From an uncultured Porphyromonadaceae bacterium (lineage in GTDB: Bacteria; Bacteroidota; Bacteroidia; Bacteroidales; Muribaculaceae), in assembly GCA_900546365.1 (NCBI GenBank), contig URCF01000001.1, positions 1 through 64,000 of the forward strand: DNA of 64,000 bases, written 5' to 3'. Both the position numbers and the translations under genes were made by a program. Each line of letters opens with the position of its first letter. The first letter of the stretch is position 1. A model generated the notes under the pieces. That model worked only from the letters and a program-made list of their open reading frames with translations, was not told where the DNA came from and did not search any database. Of the stretch, positions 45,352 through 54,071 are shown in pieces.

Positions 45352-48300
45352 TCACTGTAGATCCACCTTTCCGAGACCGGTGATTATGGAGTATAGTTTC
45401 TTTACCCGTTGTGCCAGCTGCGGCTGGAGCACTGCGGCTGCTTCGGGGTCCACCATCCTGAGGTCGGCATAGCGGTCCTCGCCGTTGATGAAGTTCACAA
45501 GTGTGCCGTCGGGCTGTGGATAGTCCACAGTCAAAGGCTCCTTGCCTTGCATTGCGAGGGTGGGGTTGTAGCGGTACAGTTGCCAGTACCCTGCTTTGAC
45601 AGCCAGCTTCTCCTCCACAATCGAGTGGCTCATGCCGCTGCGGATGCCGTGGTTGATACACGGACAGTAGGCTATCACTATCGACGGCCCGGGATACGCC
45701 TCCGCCTCAATCAGCGCGTTGATGGCCTGCTGATAGTTAGCACCGAGTGCTATGGATGCCACATACACATGACCGTATGTCGTCATCATCCTTCCAAGGT
45801 CCTTTTTGGTGGTGCGTTTGCCGTCGGCAGCGTATTTCATCACGGCGCCGAGCGGGGTGGCCTTGGAGGTCTGGCCGCCGGTGTTGGAGTAGCACTCGGT
45901 GTCCATCACAAGGATGTTGATATTCTCGTTCTGTGCCAGCACATGGTCAAGCCCGGCAAAACCGATGTCGTAGGCCCATCCGTCGCCGCCGATTGCCCAC
46001 ACGCTCTTGGCGGTCAGCATATCGGCCTGCCGCAATATCTGCTTGGCATCGTGGTTGGCGGAGTCGGTGCCGATGGCATCAATCAGCGCTTTGGCGGTGC
46101 GCTGCGAACCGGCGGGGGAGTGGAACGCTTTCACCCATGCCGCTGCGGCATCGCGAACCTGCTGCTCCACACTGCTGTCGGCTGCCAGCCGTACAGCACA
46201 CGCCTTGAGGGCATCTCTGCGATGGTTGACGGCGCACAACATACCAAAACCATATTCGGCATTATCCTCAAACAGCGAGTTGCCCCACGCCGGACCCATT
46301 CCATGACGGTCCATGCAGTAGGCGTTGCTCGGATAGTTGGCACCCCATATCGAAGAGCACCCTGTGGCGTTGGCTATCAGCATACGGTTGCCAAACAGCT
46401 GGGTGAGCAGCTTCACGTAGGGAGTCTCGCCGCATCCGGCGCACGCTCCCGAGAATTGCAGACACGGTTCGCACAGCTGTGTGCCCGGTATGGTGGTTTT
46501 GGGCAGCAGTCTGTCTTTGATGCTCACATGGCTACGCACGTAATCCAACGCCTGCCGCTGTTGCGCCACCTGGGAGGTTCGTGCCACCATCTCCAGCGCA
46601 TGCCCGGGGCAGATTGTGGCGCACGAAGCACATCCCGTGCAGTCGTCCACATACACCTGTATCCTGAAATGCAACCCCTGCAGCTCCGCTCCATGAGCCG
46701 GCTTGGTGTCAAACCCCTCGGGAGCCCCGGCCAGCTCGGCATCGGTGAGAAGATAGGGCCGGATGGCGGCGTGCGGACACACCAGCGAGCATTCCGTACA
46801 TTCCACACATTTGTCAAAGTGCCATTGCGGCACCTTTATGGCTATACCCCGCTTTTCGTAGGCCGTGGTGCCCATCGGCATCGTGCCGTCGGGAGTGAAG
46901 GCAGACACCGGAAGATCATTACCCAACAAATCAAGACATGGACGCGCCACATCCTCTACAAATTTCGGCACTGCTTCCTCCGCGGCTACGCTGCTGTCGG
47001 TTGCCGCGGCCCACGAAGCGGGATATGTTATTTCGTTCAATGAGGCTATGGCTTGCTCCACAGCCGCTATGTTGTGGTTCACCACCTCTCCGCCCTCGTG
47101 GGCATAGCTTTTAGTTATCGCCTCCTTGAGCAGAGCCAGGCTCTTGCTCTGTGGCATCACCGGCATAAGGTGGAGAAACACTGTTTCCATTATGGTGTTG
47201 ATGCGGACCCCGAGCTGGCATTGCTCAGCTATCGCGGCTGCATCGATATTGTACATCCGCACTTTCGCAGCTGCTATCCTGCGCTTGAGCCGTGCGGGAA
47301 GCTCCCGCTCCATATCGCTCAGGCTCCACGGCGAGTTGAGCACAAATATTCCGCCCTCCTTTATATTCTCCAGCAGCGCGAACCGGTGCACATAGTTGCT
47401 CTTGTTGCACGCTATATAGTCGGCATTCTTGATGCGGTAGGCCGACCGTATCGGCTGCGGGCCGAACCTGAGCTGGCTCACCGTGTAGCCGCCCGATTTC
47501 TTGGCCGAATATTGAAAATAAGCCTGGGCATAGAGTCCGGTGGCGTTCCCTATCATCGATGCTATCTGGCGGGTGGCACCCACGGTGCCGTCCGACCCCA
47601 TACCGTAAAATTCGCACTGCACCTCACCCTCGGGAGTGACAAGGAAATGGGTGTCGTCATAATCCAGCGACAGGTGGGTCACATCGTCGTTGATGCCCAC
47701 AGTGAACTGCTGCTTCGGCTCGGGGCGCATCGCCTCGTCGCACACAGCTTTCACCATCGCCGGGTCAAACTCTTTGCTCGACAATCCGTATCGGCCGCCT
47801 ATCACCCTGATACTGAGTCCGGCTGTATGAACAGCGGTCACCACATCCTGATACAGCGGCTCGCCCTGGTCTCCCGGCTCTTTGGTGCGGTCAAGCGCAG
47901 CTATAGTGCGCACGCTCCCGGGCAGTGCTGCCAGCATGGCGGCGGCGTCAAAAGGCCGGTAAAGACGCACCTTCACCACTCCGCATCTGTACCCCCGGGT
48001 GTTGAGATGCTCTATAGTCTGCTCTATCACCTCGCACGACGAGGCCATGCTCACCAACACCACCTCTGCATCCGGGGCACCCACATAGTCAAACAGATGA
48101 TACTCTCGCCCGGTGGCCTTGGCATAGCGGTCCATAGCCGCCTGCACCACAGCCGGAAATTCGTTGTAGTAGCGGTTGGCGGCCTCGCGGTTCTGGAAAT
48201 AGACATCCGCATTCTGGGCTGACCCGCGAAGGTCGGGGTGCTCGGGGTTCATGGCTCGGGCGCGGAAAGCCTTCACCTTGTCCCAGTTCACAAGCGGACG

Positions 48301-48867
48301 GATTGTTTCGTAATCCACCATGTCGATGGTGTCCATCTCGTTGCTCGTGCGCCATCCGTCGAAGAAGTGGAGCACAGGCACCGATCCATCGATAGCTGCC
48401 AGATGGGCTATGAATCCCAGATCCTCAGCCTCCTGCACCGAAGCTGAAGCGAGCATGGCGAATCCCGTGGCCCGGCACGCCATCACATCCTGATGGTCGC
48501 CGAATATTGACAGCGCATGAGTAGCTATCGACCGCGCTCCCACATGAAACACTCCCGGAAGCAGCTCTCCCGAAATCTTATACATGTTGGGTATCATCAG
48601 TAGCAACCCCTGCGAGGCGGTGAATGTGGTGGCTAACGCTCCGGCCGCGAGGGCTCCGTGGGTGGCTCCGGCGGCTCCGAGCTCGCTCTCCATCTCCTTC
48701 ACCTGCATCGGTGCACCCATGAGGTTGAGTTTCCCGTCTATACCCCATTTGTCGGCGGTGTCGCCCATTGAGGCAACGGGGGTGATGGGGTAGATGGTGG
48801 CAATTTCGCTAAGTGAGTATGCTGCATACGCGGCTGCTGTGCATCCGTCGATTATCTGTTTGGCCAT
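45352..48867 (-). CDS. nifJ: Pyruvate:ferredoxin (flavodoxin) oxidoreductase
   Basis: This enzyme converts pyruvate and CoA to acetyl-CoA, CO2 and reduced ferredoxin and is central to anaerobic fermentation. The 1,171-residue single-chain product contains the N-terminal pyruvate-binding domain (TAAAYAAYSLSE, YPITPVASMG), the CoA domain, two 4Fe-4S clusters in CVECTECSLVCP and CTGCASCATICP, and the TPP-binding C-terminal part (GDGWAYDIG, NTGGQTSKATPLG). It is downstream of the AEC transporter but separated by a strong terminator, so it probably has its own promoter. I could not place one in the 32 bp between terminator and start. Confidence 0.96.
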   Translation of the reverse strand: MAKQIIDGCTAAAYAAYSLSEIATIYPITPVASMGDTADKWGIDGKLNLMGAPMQVKEMESELGAAGATHGALAAGALATTFTASQGLLLMIPNMYKISGELLPGVFHVGARSIATHALSIFGDHQDVMACRATGFAMLASASVQEAEDLGFIAHLAAIDGSVPVLHFFDGWRTSNEMDTIDMVDYETIRPLVNWDKVKAFRARAMNPEHPDLRGSAQNADVYFQNREAANRYYNEFPAVVQAAMDRYAKATGREYHLFDYVGAPDAEVVLVSMASSCEVIEQTIEHLNTRGYRCGVVKVRLYRPFDAAAMLAALPGSVRTIAALDRTKEPGDQGEPLYQDVVTAVHTAGLSIRVIGGRYGLSSKEFDPAMVKAVCDEAMRPEPKQQFTVGINDDVTHLSLDYDDTHFLVTPEGEVQCEFYGMGSDGTVGATRQIASMIGNATGLYAQAYFQYSAKKSGGYTVSQLRFGPQPIRSAYRIKNADYIACNKSNYVHRFALLENIKEGGIFVLNSPWSLSDMERELPARLKRRIAAAKVRMYNIDAAAIAEQCQLGVRINTIMETVFLHLMPVMPQSKSLALLKEAITKSYAHEGGEVVNHNIAAVEQAIASLNEITYPASWAAATDSSVAAEEAVPKFVEDVARPCLDLLGNDLPVSAFTPDGTMPMGTTAYEKRGIAIKVPQWHFDKCVECTECSLVCPHAAIRPYLLTDAELAGAPEGFDTKPAHGAELQGLHFRIQVYVDDCTGCASCATICPGHALEMVARTSQVAQQRQALDYVRSHVSIKDRLLPKTTIPGTQLCEPCLQFSGACAGCGETPYVKLLTQLFGNRMLIANATGCSSIWGANYPSNAYCMDRHGMGPAWGNSLFEDNAEYGFGMLCAVNHRRDALKACAVRLAADSSVEQQVRDAAAAWVKAFHSPAGSQRTAKALIDAIGTDSANHDAKQILRQADMLTAKSVWAIGGDGWAYDIGFAGLDHVLAQNENINILVMDTECYSNTGGQTSKATPLGAVMKYAADGKRTTKKDLGRMMTTYGHVYVASIALGANYQQAINALIEAEAYPGPSIVIAYCPCINHGIRSGMSHSIVEEKLAVKAGYWQLYRYNPTLAMQGKEPLTVDYPQPDGTLVNFINGEDRYADLRMVDPEAAAVLQPQLAQRVKKLYSIITGLGKVDLQ

Positions 48868-48899
48868 AACGGTGTGGATTCGGTTGGTGATAGTGAAAA

Positions 48900-48942
48900 A
48901 CTCCGCCGCGCATCAGTGTGACCGATAAAACCGCGGCGGAGT
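48900..48942 (-). terminator. Terminator between the AEC transporter and nifJ
   Basis: Perfect 11-bp GC-rich arms (ACTCCGCCGCG and CGCGGCGGAGT) enclose a loop of about 21 bases. On the minus strand the hairpin is followed by TTTTTC. It ends the oxalate operon and stands only 32 bp before the nifJ start codon. Confidence 0.85.
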
Positions 48943-48981
48943 GAGTGTATAAAGAATAAAGATTGCGGGTAGCCTGTAAGG

Positions 48982-49959
48982 TTAGAACACGTTGAGTGCC
49001 ATGTCGGTGATCCATATCCAGAGCGGGCAGAACGCTACGAATAGTATCACGCTGAGGGTCAGCGAAGAAGTGCCGGTGGCCACATACACATTGTACTCAT
49101 CCGAGATAATGATGCCGGAGAATGCCGGGGGAAGGGCACATGCCACAACGAGCATCTTGAGATTCAAGGGATCCATGTGGAACAGCAGTCCTACTACCAG
49201 TGCTGCAGCAGGCATGAGGATAAGCTTGAGGATGGAGCCGAGAATGGCCTGCCAGTTGAGCTTGAATGCCACTGCGCTGAGAGTGATGCCGGCTGAGAAC
49301 ACAGCCATGGATGCGTTGGCTTTGGCCATAAGGTTGAATGAAGGCGACAGCCATTCCGGCCATTTCACTCCTACGAGCACCAGCACCACGGCAAGGATAG
49401 GAGCCCATGCCACAGGCTGTTCAAGGGCATGGATCACAGGCTTCCATGCACTCTCCTTTTTTGAGCCGGGGGTGCGGCCCTGCTTGTCGAGCGATGCGTT
49501 GAGCAGCGACAGACCCACAGGGATGCCGACGGCGTTGACCACGATACCTACTATCGCCACCACAAGAGCCACAGCAGGGGTGGTGCCGAAGATAGGCTCC
49601 AGCACTGCAAATCCGAGGAAGCCGATTGTCGGCGAGCCGTTGATAAGCGCGGCTATGGCACCGTCAGCACCGTTGTTCCCCTTGAAGCAGTAGGTGAAGA
49701 TGAAGTAAACGAGCATGAAGCACGCCATGATCACCACAAGCGATATAAGCGATAGTTTCAGATCGGCGTAGAGCATCTCACGGCTCGACTGTACAATTGA
49801 CACGAACAATGCTGCCGGCAAAGCGTAGTCAAGTACCACTTTGTTGAATTTTTTGGCATCGTCGCCGCTGAATATACCCTTCTTGCCGGAAATAAATCCT
49901 GCGAGCATAATCACCACGATAGGCACGATGGCATACAATAGAATATGACTAATACCCAT
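48982..49959 (-). CDS. AEC family transporter, probable oxalate/formate carrier
   Basis: The 325-residue protein has about ten transmembrane segments of the auxin efflux carrier (AEC) family, with the SPTIGFLGFAVLEPIFG crossover and the ACALPPAFSGIIISDEY segment. In E. coli an AEC gene (yfdV) follows frc and oxc in the same order as here. By that context this carrier probably takes up oxalate or exports formate. The substrate is inferred from the operon only. It is the last gene before a strong terminator. Confidence 0.82.
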   Translation of the reverse strand: MGISHILLYAIVPIVVIMLAGFISGKKGIFSGDDAKKFNKVVLDYALPAALFVSIVQSSREMLYADLKLSLISLVVIMACFMLVYFIFTYCFKGNNGADGAIAALINGSPTIGFLGFAVLEPIFGTTPAVALVVAIVGIVVNAVGIPVGLSLLNASLDKQGRTPGSKKESAWKPVIHALEQPVAWAPILAVVLVLVGVKWPEWLSPSFNLMAKANASMAVFSAGITLSAVAFKLNWQAILGSILKLILMPAAALVVGLLFHMDPLNLKMLVVACALPPAFSGIIISDEYNVYVATGTSSLTLSVILFVAFCPLWIWITDMALNVF

Positions 49960-50005
49960 AATGAATAGTTTTTAACGGGTTAATGATTTTTTGTTATGTG
50001 TGTGC

Positions 50006-51745
50006 CTATACGGTATATTCGATAAGCGGGGTGGGGTTGAGGTAGCCTATGTGGCCGGACTCCTTGCCGGAGTCTGCGCCGAGCTGCACATCGATAAGGG
50101 CCGGTTTCTTGGATGCTATAGCCTCTTCGAGAGCCTTCTTGAGATCAGCGGTATTGTCCACGCGGTAGCCGGCGGCACCGAACGCTTCGCCGATGAGGTT
50201 GTACTGAGCGTTGATATCCAAAGTGGTGGGCGCGGGTGCGTCGCCTCCGCCAGGGTTCACGCCGATACCGTTGTAGATACCGCCGTTGTTGAACACCACC
50301 ACTGTCACAGGCAGTTTGTAGCGGCATATAGTAGCGAAATCCATGCCGGAGAATCCGAACGCGGAGTCACCTTCCACAGCCACAACGCTCTTGCCGGTGG
50401 ACACGGCGGCTCCGATGGCCGACCCCATGCCCATACCCATGATGGACCATGATGCGCAGTCCACACGGTGGCGCGGCAGCGACATATCCACTGAGTCGCG
50501 GGTGTCATCGAGGGTATTGGCTCCTTCGTTCACCAGTATCACATCCGGATTGGCTTCAAGCACGGGCTTCACCACCGACAGGGCTGTCCAGTGGTTCATA
50601 GGCATGGCGGGGGCTGCTGCTTCCAGACGGGCCCGGAATTTGGTGTTCTTCACCTTGCTCTCGGCCTGGAGCGATGCCAGCCATGCGGGGTCGGCAGCGA
50701 GGGTCTTTCCCTTCAGTCCGGTGAGTATCATGTCGAGCGACTGGCCCATATCACCCACCACCGGTGCGGCGATAGGCACATTGCGGTCCATCTCTCTCGG
50801 CTCCACATCGAGTTGGATGAATTTCATCTCGGGATTCCATTTGCCTCGTCCGAACGACAGCATCCAGTTGATGCGGGCACCTATCACCATCACCACATCA
50901 GCCTTCTCCATGATTGTGGAGCGGCAGCTCAGGGCGCTGTATTCACCGGCATCAGGCATCAGACCCTTGGCCATCGACATGGCGAGATACGGTATCTTGT
51001 AGGTTTCAACGAGGGTTTTGATTTTGTCATCCACTTGTGCGTAGGCTGCGCCTTTGCCGAGCAGGATTGCGGGGCGTTTGGCGGCCACAAGGGTCTCCAC
51101 GGCGCGGTCCACAGCGGCCTGGGTAGGTGCCACGGTGGCATACATATCCACAGGGGTGTAGTAGAGTTTCTCGGCATCTTCGGCATTCATCACCTCGGCG
51201 AGCGCGGGGGTGGTCATGTCGATATACACACCGCCGGGACGACCGCTCACGGCGGCACGATATGCGCGGGCCACGGCCTGAGGTATATCCTTGGCGTGGG
51301 AGCAGCGGAAAGCCGCCTTCACCAGAGGACGGGCAGTGTTGAGCTGGTCAAGTTGTTCGTATGTGCCCATATCCATATCCACCATTGTGGGGTCGGAGGC
51401 ACCGGATATCTGTATCATGGGATAGCAATTGACGGTGGCGTTGGCTGTGGCGGTCAAGCCGTTCATCATGCCGAGCGACGACACAGTCAGGAGCACTCCC
51501 GGTTTCTTGGTCAGGAAGCCGTGGGTGGCTGCTGCCATGCCGGCCTGCTGTTCGAACCGGAATCCGTAGTAGTTCATCCCTATTTTCTGCATGGCGTATG
51601 CAACCTCGGTCACGGGGATGCCCACAAGGCCATACACATCATTTAGCCCCAGTCGCTTGAGCGATTCGGCAAGTATGTACATACCTGTCACCTGCTCCGG
51701 AAATTTCGGAGCATTTGCGGCTGGAGTAGTGTTGGTAGTTGCCAT
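50006..51745 (-). CDS. oxc: Oxalyl-CoA decarboxylase
   Basis: Oxc is the thiamine-diphosphate enzyme that converts oxalyl-CoA to formyl-CoA and CO2, consuming a proton. The 579-residue product aligns along its length with E. coli YfdU as I know it: YGLVGIPVTEVA, the Glu of GFRFEQQAGMAAATHG, GASDPTMVDMDMGTYEQLDQ, and the TPP-binding GDSAFGFSGM...NNGGIYNG. The ATG at 51745 begins the aligned N-terminus. The frame extends upstream but through the terminator hairpin. It lies between frc and the AEC gene. Confidence 0.95.
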   Translation of the reverse strand: MATTNTTPAANAPKFPEQVTGMYILAESLKRLGLNDVYGLVGIPVTEVAYAMQKIGMNYYGFRFEQQAGMAAATHGFLTKKPGVLLTVSSLGMMNGLTATANATVNCYPMIQISGASDPTMVDMDMGTYEQLDQLNTARPLVKAAFRCSHAKDIPQAVARAYRAAVSGRPGGVYIDMTTPALAEVMNAEDAEKLYYTPVDMYATVAPTQAAVDRAVETLVAAKRPAILLGKGAAYAQVDDKIKTLVETYKIPYLAMSMAKGLMPDAGEYSALSCRSTIMEKADVVMVIGARINWMLSFGRGKWNPEMKFIQLDVEPREMDRNVPIAAPVVGDMGQSLDMILTGLKGKTLAADPAWLASLQAESKVKNTKFRARLEAAAPAMPMNHWTALSVVKPVLEANPDVILVNEGANTLDDTRDSVDMSLPRHRVDCASWSIMGMGMGSAIGAAVSTGKSVVAVEGDSAFGFSGMDFATICRYKLPVTVVVFNNGGIYNGIGVNPGGGDAPAPTTLDINAQYNLIGEAFGAAGYRVDNTADLKKALEEAIASKKPALIDVQLGADSGKESGHIGYLNPTPLIEYTV

Positions 51746-51785
51746 AGTAACTATATTTTTTTGTGAGAGAATGGTAATGAAAAAA

Positions 51786-51831
51786 GAGGTGGCTCGGGAA
51801 TGAGCCATGGGGCGTATCCTCAAGCCACCTC
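51786..51831 (-). terminator. Intrinsic terminator or attenuator between frc and oxc
   Basis: GAGGTGGCT (51786-51794) and AGCCACCTC (51823-51831) form a perfect nine-base-pair stem, followed on the minus strand by TTTTTT. It lies inside the operon, 30 bp after frc and 41 bp before oxc. GGCTC (51791-51795) can instead pair with GAGCC (51802-51806), using part of the terminator's second arm, so an alternative fold is possible. Confidence 0.8.
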
Positions 51832-51860
51832 GTGATTGTGTTATATATAGGAGTATGTGG

Positions 51861-53156
51861 TTACATCTGTCCGTCGGGCAGGGGAGCGGTGGTGCCGTTC
51901 TTGGCAAACGAGTCAATCTGTTCGGCGGTGTAGCCAAGGCCGGAGAGCACTTCGTTGGTGTTTCCGCCGAGGGTAGGACACGGACCGTAGGTAGGCTGAT
52001 AGTTGGAGATGGTGAACGGTACGCCGACGGTCACAAATTCGCCGATCTTGCCGCCCTGGTTGATCTTCACGAGGGTGTTGCCGTCATACAGGCTCTCATC
52101 TTCCATAATCTCCTTGGTGTTGAGCACAGGTGCCACAGGCACGCCTGCTTTCGACAGTAGGTCGGTAACTTCGTATTTGTCCTTGGTGATACACCATTCC
52201 TGGATGCGGGCCCATACCTGCTGTTTGTGTTTGTCGCGGGCATCGGCGGTGTTGAAGTCGGGGTTGGTGAGCCAGTCCTCGAATCCGAGTGCTTCGCAAG
52301 CAAGTTTGAAATCTTTAGCGCCGCGCTGCAGAATCACATATACATAATCGTTGGGGTCGGTTTCCCAGTTCTTACACTTGTAGGTCCAGCCAAGCACACC
52401 CGAACCTTCCTGGTTGCCGCTGCGGGGCACATAGTCGGGGAATTTTTCGTTGGGGTACTGCGGGAACTGGGTAAGATAACCGATACGGTCAAGAGTGAGC
52501 TGGTCACGGGTCTTGATACGGCAGAGGTTGAGGCAGGCGTTGTGCATGCTCTGATATACAAACGAGCCTTCGCCGGTTTTTTCACGCTGCAACAATGCTG
52601 CGAGCAAACCGATGGTTATGTGCATACCGGTGTTGGAGTCGCCGAGGGCGGCGCCGCTCTGTGTAGGGATGTTGTCGGGACCGGAATACCAGCCGGTGGT
52701 GGAGGCAGCACCTGCTGTCACCTGTGCCACAGGTTCGTATGCCTTCAGGTCCTTATACTTGGACGATACAGGGAATCCTTTGATGGTGCCGTAGATGCAG
52801 CGGGGGTTGATTTTATGAACTTCCTCCCAGCTGAAGCCGAGTTTGTCCATTGCTCCCGGATGGAGGTTTTCAATAAATATATCTGCCTGTTCAATAAGTT
52901 TGGTGAGGATTGCCTTGCCGTCAGGGGTGGCGGCATCAAGGGTGAGCGACTTCTTGTCGCTGTTAAGTTGCAGGAAGTAGTAGCTCGGCTCATCGGGAAG
53001 GAACTGAAGTTCGTTACGGGTGGCGTCGCCGGTGCCGGGGCGTTCAATTTTCACTACATCGGCTCCGAGCCATGCCAGAAGCTGTGTACAGGAAGGACCG
53101 GATTGCACATTGGTGAAATCTACCACTTTGATGCCTTGTAATGGAGCAGTGTTCAT
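51861..53156 (-). CDS. frc: Formyl-CoA:oxalate CoA-transferase
   Basis: Frc moves CoA from formyl-CoA to oxalate, giving oxalyl-CoA for Oxc and releasing formate. The 431-residue class III CoA-transferase has the N-terminal LLAWLGADVVKIERPGTGD and the catalytic Asp in LGDSNTGMH (Asp173, equivalent to Asp169 of the Oxalobacter enzyme). The glycine-rich GNQEGSGVLG region is also present. It heads the frc-oxc-AEC operon. No TAnnTTTG element is seen in its upstream region, so an alternative promoter or regulator may be used. Confidence 0.95.
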   Translation of the reverse strand: MNTAPLQGIKVVDFTNVQSGPSCTQLLAWLGADVVKIERPGTGDATRNELQFLPDEPSYYFLQLNSDKKSLTLDAATPDGKAILTKLIEQADIFIENLHPGAMDKLGFSWEEVHKINPRCIYGTIKGFPVSSKYKDLKAYEPVAQVTAGAASTTGWYSGPDNIPTQSGAALGDSNTGMHITIGLLAALLQREKTGEGSFVYQSMHNACLNLCRIKTRDQLTLDRIGYLTQFPQYPNEKFPDYVPRSGNQEGSGVLGWTYKCKNWETDPNDYVYVILQRGAKDFKLACEALGFEDWLTNPDFNTADARDKHKQQVWARIQEWCITKDKYEVTDLLSKAGVPVAPVLNTKEIMEDESLYDGNTLVKINQGGKIGEFVTVGVPFTISNYQPTYGPCPTLGGNTNEVLSGLGYTAEQIDSFAKNGTTAPLPDGQM

Positions 53157-53285
53157 AATACTTGAAAGTTTTGGATTTTTGTATTCTGTTTGATAATAAG
53201 TTTGTCTTGTCGTGTGCGGCTGATTTGTCGGATATGTAGCCGCTTGTCGTCGTTCTATGTTACAACATTGTTACAGTCTAAAAAG

Positions 53286-53316
53286 TTGCGGATTGGCCGG
53301 ATTTTATTTACTTTTG
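53286..53316 (+). promoter_or_regulatory. Bacteroidetes promoter of the Tat-exported protein gene
   Basis: TTG (53286-53288) is followed after 20 bases by TACTTTTG (53309-53316), an exact -7 element 21 bp before the start codon. A GTTACA direct repeat at 53258-53275 lies just upstream, between the divergent frc and this gene. Confidence 0.55.
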
Positions 53317-53337
53317 CGTTTGTTAACTCTGTATGCG

Positions 53338-53712
53338 ATGAACCGTAGAGACTTTTGCAAGTTTGCCGCCGGGACAGCTCTGCTGGCCGCCTTGATGCCC
53401 TCTCGTATGCTGGCTGCCGTGCCGTCGCGCCAACGCTGCGTGGTGAGTGTGCTCCGCTGCGGATGCCACCCCGACCTCCAGGCGCGATTCGCTTCCGATC
53501 CCGATGCCGGTCCTTGCCCCATGCTCTCAGCCGGTATGAGCTGGACAGTCGGCTCCGGACGGATGCCCGAGGGGATGTGTCCCAAGGCCTGGAAAGCCAT
53601 CAGCTCCCATCTCACAGGGGATATGGACTCCTGCTCCGGCTCTCGCTCTGTCATCGTGTCGTGCCCCGACGGTATCAGGCCGGTGATTTTCAAAATCGAT
53701 TATATCAATTAA
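53338..53712 (+). CDS. TIGR04076 family protein with Tat signal peptide
   Basis: The 124-residue product begins with a twin-arginine signal (RRDFCKFAAGTALLAAL, ending near MLAA), so it is probably exported folded. The mature part matches the small cysteine-rich TIGR04076 family: CPMLSAG, MPEGMCPKAW, CPDGIRPVIFKI. The function of that family is unknown. Most members I know lack a signal peptide. It is divergent from the oxalate operon and followed by a TM2-domain gene. Tat export often implies a folded cofactor site, perhaps bound by its cysteines. Confidence 0.8.
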   Translation: MNRRDFCKFAAGTALLAALMPSRMLAAVPSRQRCVVSVLRCGCHPDLQARFASDPDAGPCPMLSAGMSWTVGSGRMPEGMCPKAWKAISSHLTGDMDSCSGSRSVIVSCPDGIRPVIFKIDYIN

Positions 53713-53734
53713 CCATAAACAATCCCACTTCATT

Positions 53735-54070
53735 ATGCGTCAAGAGCAAGTTGATCTTTTCATGGCCACTAATGCCAATAATTTCCCTGATTCCACCAAA
53801 ATTATCATTCGCAACACGTTGCTCGCCTGCCCTGAGGACAGATGGCCTTTCATTTCCTCCATGAGTTTCAAAAATCCCGTGGTGGCTTTGATTCTCTCCA
53901 TATTTCTCGGTGAGTTCGGTGTTGACAGGTTCTATATCGGCAATATCGGTCTCGGTATCGGCAAGCTCATCACCGGCGGTGGTTGCGGTGTGTGGTGGTT
54001 CATTGACCTCTTTTTGATTATGGGTGCCACCCGTAGGGCCAACTACAACAAACTTGCTCAAATCCTCTGA
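53735..54070 (+). CDS. TM2 domain membrane protein
   Basis: The 111-residue product has a short helical N-terminus and then a TM2 domain. The two transmembrane helices (about residues 45-65 and 75-98) are joined by a conserved turn with FGVDRFYIGNIGLGIGKLITGG. TM2 proteins are small and of unclear function. It starts 22 bp after the Tat gene and its stop is one base before the U32 start, suggesting an operon. Confidence 0.88.
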   Translation: MRQEQVDLFMATNANNFPDSTKIIIRNTLLACPEDRWPFISSMSFKNPVVALILSIFLGEFGVDRFYIGNIGLGIGKLITGGGCGVWWFIDLFLIMGATRRANYNKLAQIL

Positions 54071-54071
54071 T

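Noticed and set aside
45409..47043. Long plus-strand frame antisense to nifJ
   Set aside because: Shadow of the pyruvate:ferredoxin oxidoreductase gene, whose cluster motifs and TPP motifs are intact.
53258..53275. CRP-like operator between frc and the Tat gene
   Set aside because: The element is mainly a GTTACA direct repeat with a short central palindrome. It does not match a known operator well enough to list as a site.
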